From Flavobacterium sp. (lineage in GTDB: Bacteria; Bacteroidota; Bacteroidia; Flavobacteriales; Flavobacteriaceae), in contig NZ_JAQVCH010000006.1 in the NCBI RefSeq assembly GCF_028689845.1, positions 46,265 through 110,264 on the forward strand: a stretch of 64,000 nucleotides of DNA, read 5' to 3'. The number at the start of each line of letters is the position of its first letter. Position 1 is the first letter of the stretch. Under the pieces are notes generated by a model, which made no database searches, was not told where the DNA came from, and saw only the letters and a list, made by a program, of their open reading frames with translations. The position numbers were made by a program, and so were the translations under genes. This document shows positions 63,719 to 64,000 of the stretch, piece by piece.

Positions 63719-64000
63719 GATACTACTTGTAATAACGTTCTTAATTCTTGAATGCAATTTCGATTTTGCGTTTTAACAGTTCCTAACGGAATATCGAGTT
63801 CGTCAGATGCTTCTTGTTGTGTAAAACCTTTGAAGAATAATAAATCAATAATTTTAATGCATTTTGGCTTGAGTTTTTTGACGAATTCCTGAATACCAAT
63901 CATATCAATTTTATTATTCATTCCTGCTGAATGATCTAATAGATGTACGAAATTATCTGTAGTGAGGTTTTTTAGATTATTATTATAACCCTTAGAACGC
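63715..64000 (-). CDS. ECF sigma factor, 5' partial at window edge
   Basis: The frame is open to the right edge on the minus strand, so only the C-terminal 94 codons are present. Region 4 is complete: KGFTQQEASDELDIPLGTVKTQNRNCIQEL forms the -35-binding helix-turn-helix. An internal ATG at 63921 is probably not the start. The stop (63715-63717) overlaps the anti-sigma start. The gene reads into anti-sigma and then Sir2. Confidence 0.85.
   Translation of the reverse strand, partial: RSKGYNNNLKNLTTDNFVHLLDHSAGMNNKIDMIGIQEFVKKLKPKCIKIIDLLFFKGFTQQEASDELDIPLGTVKTQNRNCIQELRTLLQVVS

Overview
The window looks like a chromosome segment of a low-G+C member of the Bacteroidota, most likely a Flavobacteriaceae (Flavobacterium-like) species. 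Supporting signs are a type IX secretion C-terminal sorting domain, a PorX-type regulator, an lpxC-fabZ gene fusion, a CzcA-TolC fusion, and many TAnnTTTG -7 promoter elements with TTG about 18-20 nt upstream.

Region 1 (1 to about 13.8 kb) is accessory DNA. It starts inside a DUF3987 gene typical of integrated elements. It continues with a complete LlaJI-like restriction-modification operon: HTH controller, two C5-cytosine methyltransferases, a McrB-like AAA+ protein and a McrC/LlaJI-like nuclease. A Schlafen/AlbA_2 protein follows. On the other strand lies an HTH-ImmA/IrrE peptidase gene paired with a P63C-domain gene. Next is about 1 kb with no credible gene but a striking run of long stem-loops (11.3-12.0 kb) and six CCAACGC motifs. 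Then come a MARQKG-family protein, a nuclease-like (SNase) gene and a cluster of terminator, tRNA-end-like and direct-repeat sequences at 13.66-13.83 kb that may be an integration boundary.

Region 2 (13.9-16.1 kb) is a small phage-like cassette. It holds a small HTH-like gene, a 310-bp spacer with an operator-like dyad, a second MARQKG paralogue, a DUF5675 protein and two overlapping small membrane proteins.

Region 3 (16.2-64 kb) is mostly core genome. On the minus strand are porX, tsaE, ald, a small membrane protein gene and pepT. On the plus strand are an HD phosphohydrolase, the lipid A cluster lpxD-lpxC/fabZ-lpxA-efp-lpxD2, then sucD. A T9SS-secreted leucine-rich-repeat protein gene sits between two exact 40-bp direct repeats, followed by fabG and a VWA-type membrane protein. 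A two-component system precedes a heavy-metal RND efflux operon, with dyads around the efflux promoter. A sigma factor/TPR/CHAT-protease operon follows, then a rhodanese, an SPFH protein, a GH13 lipoprotein and a class V aminotransferase. The window ends with a lipid A-type acyltransferase, rhomboid, SIMPL, a Kef-type antiporter with its flavodoxin-like partner, purB, and a sigma/anti-sigma/Sir2 operon cut by the right edge. No rRNA, intact tRNA, CRISPR array or transposase gene was found.
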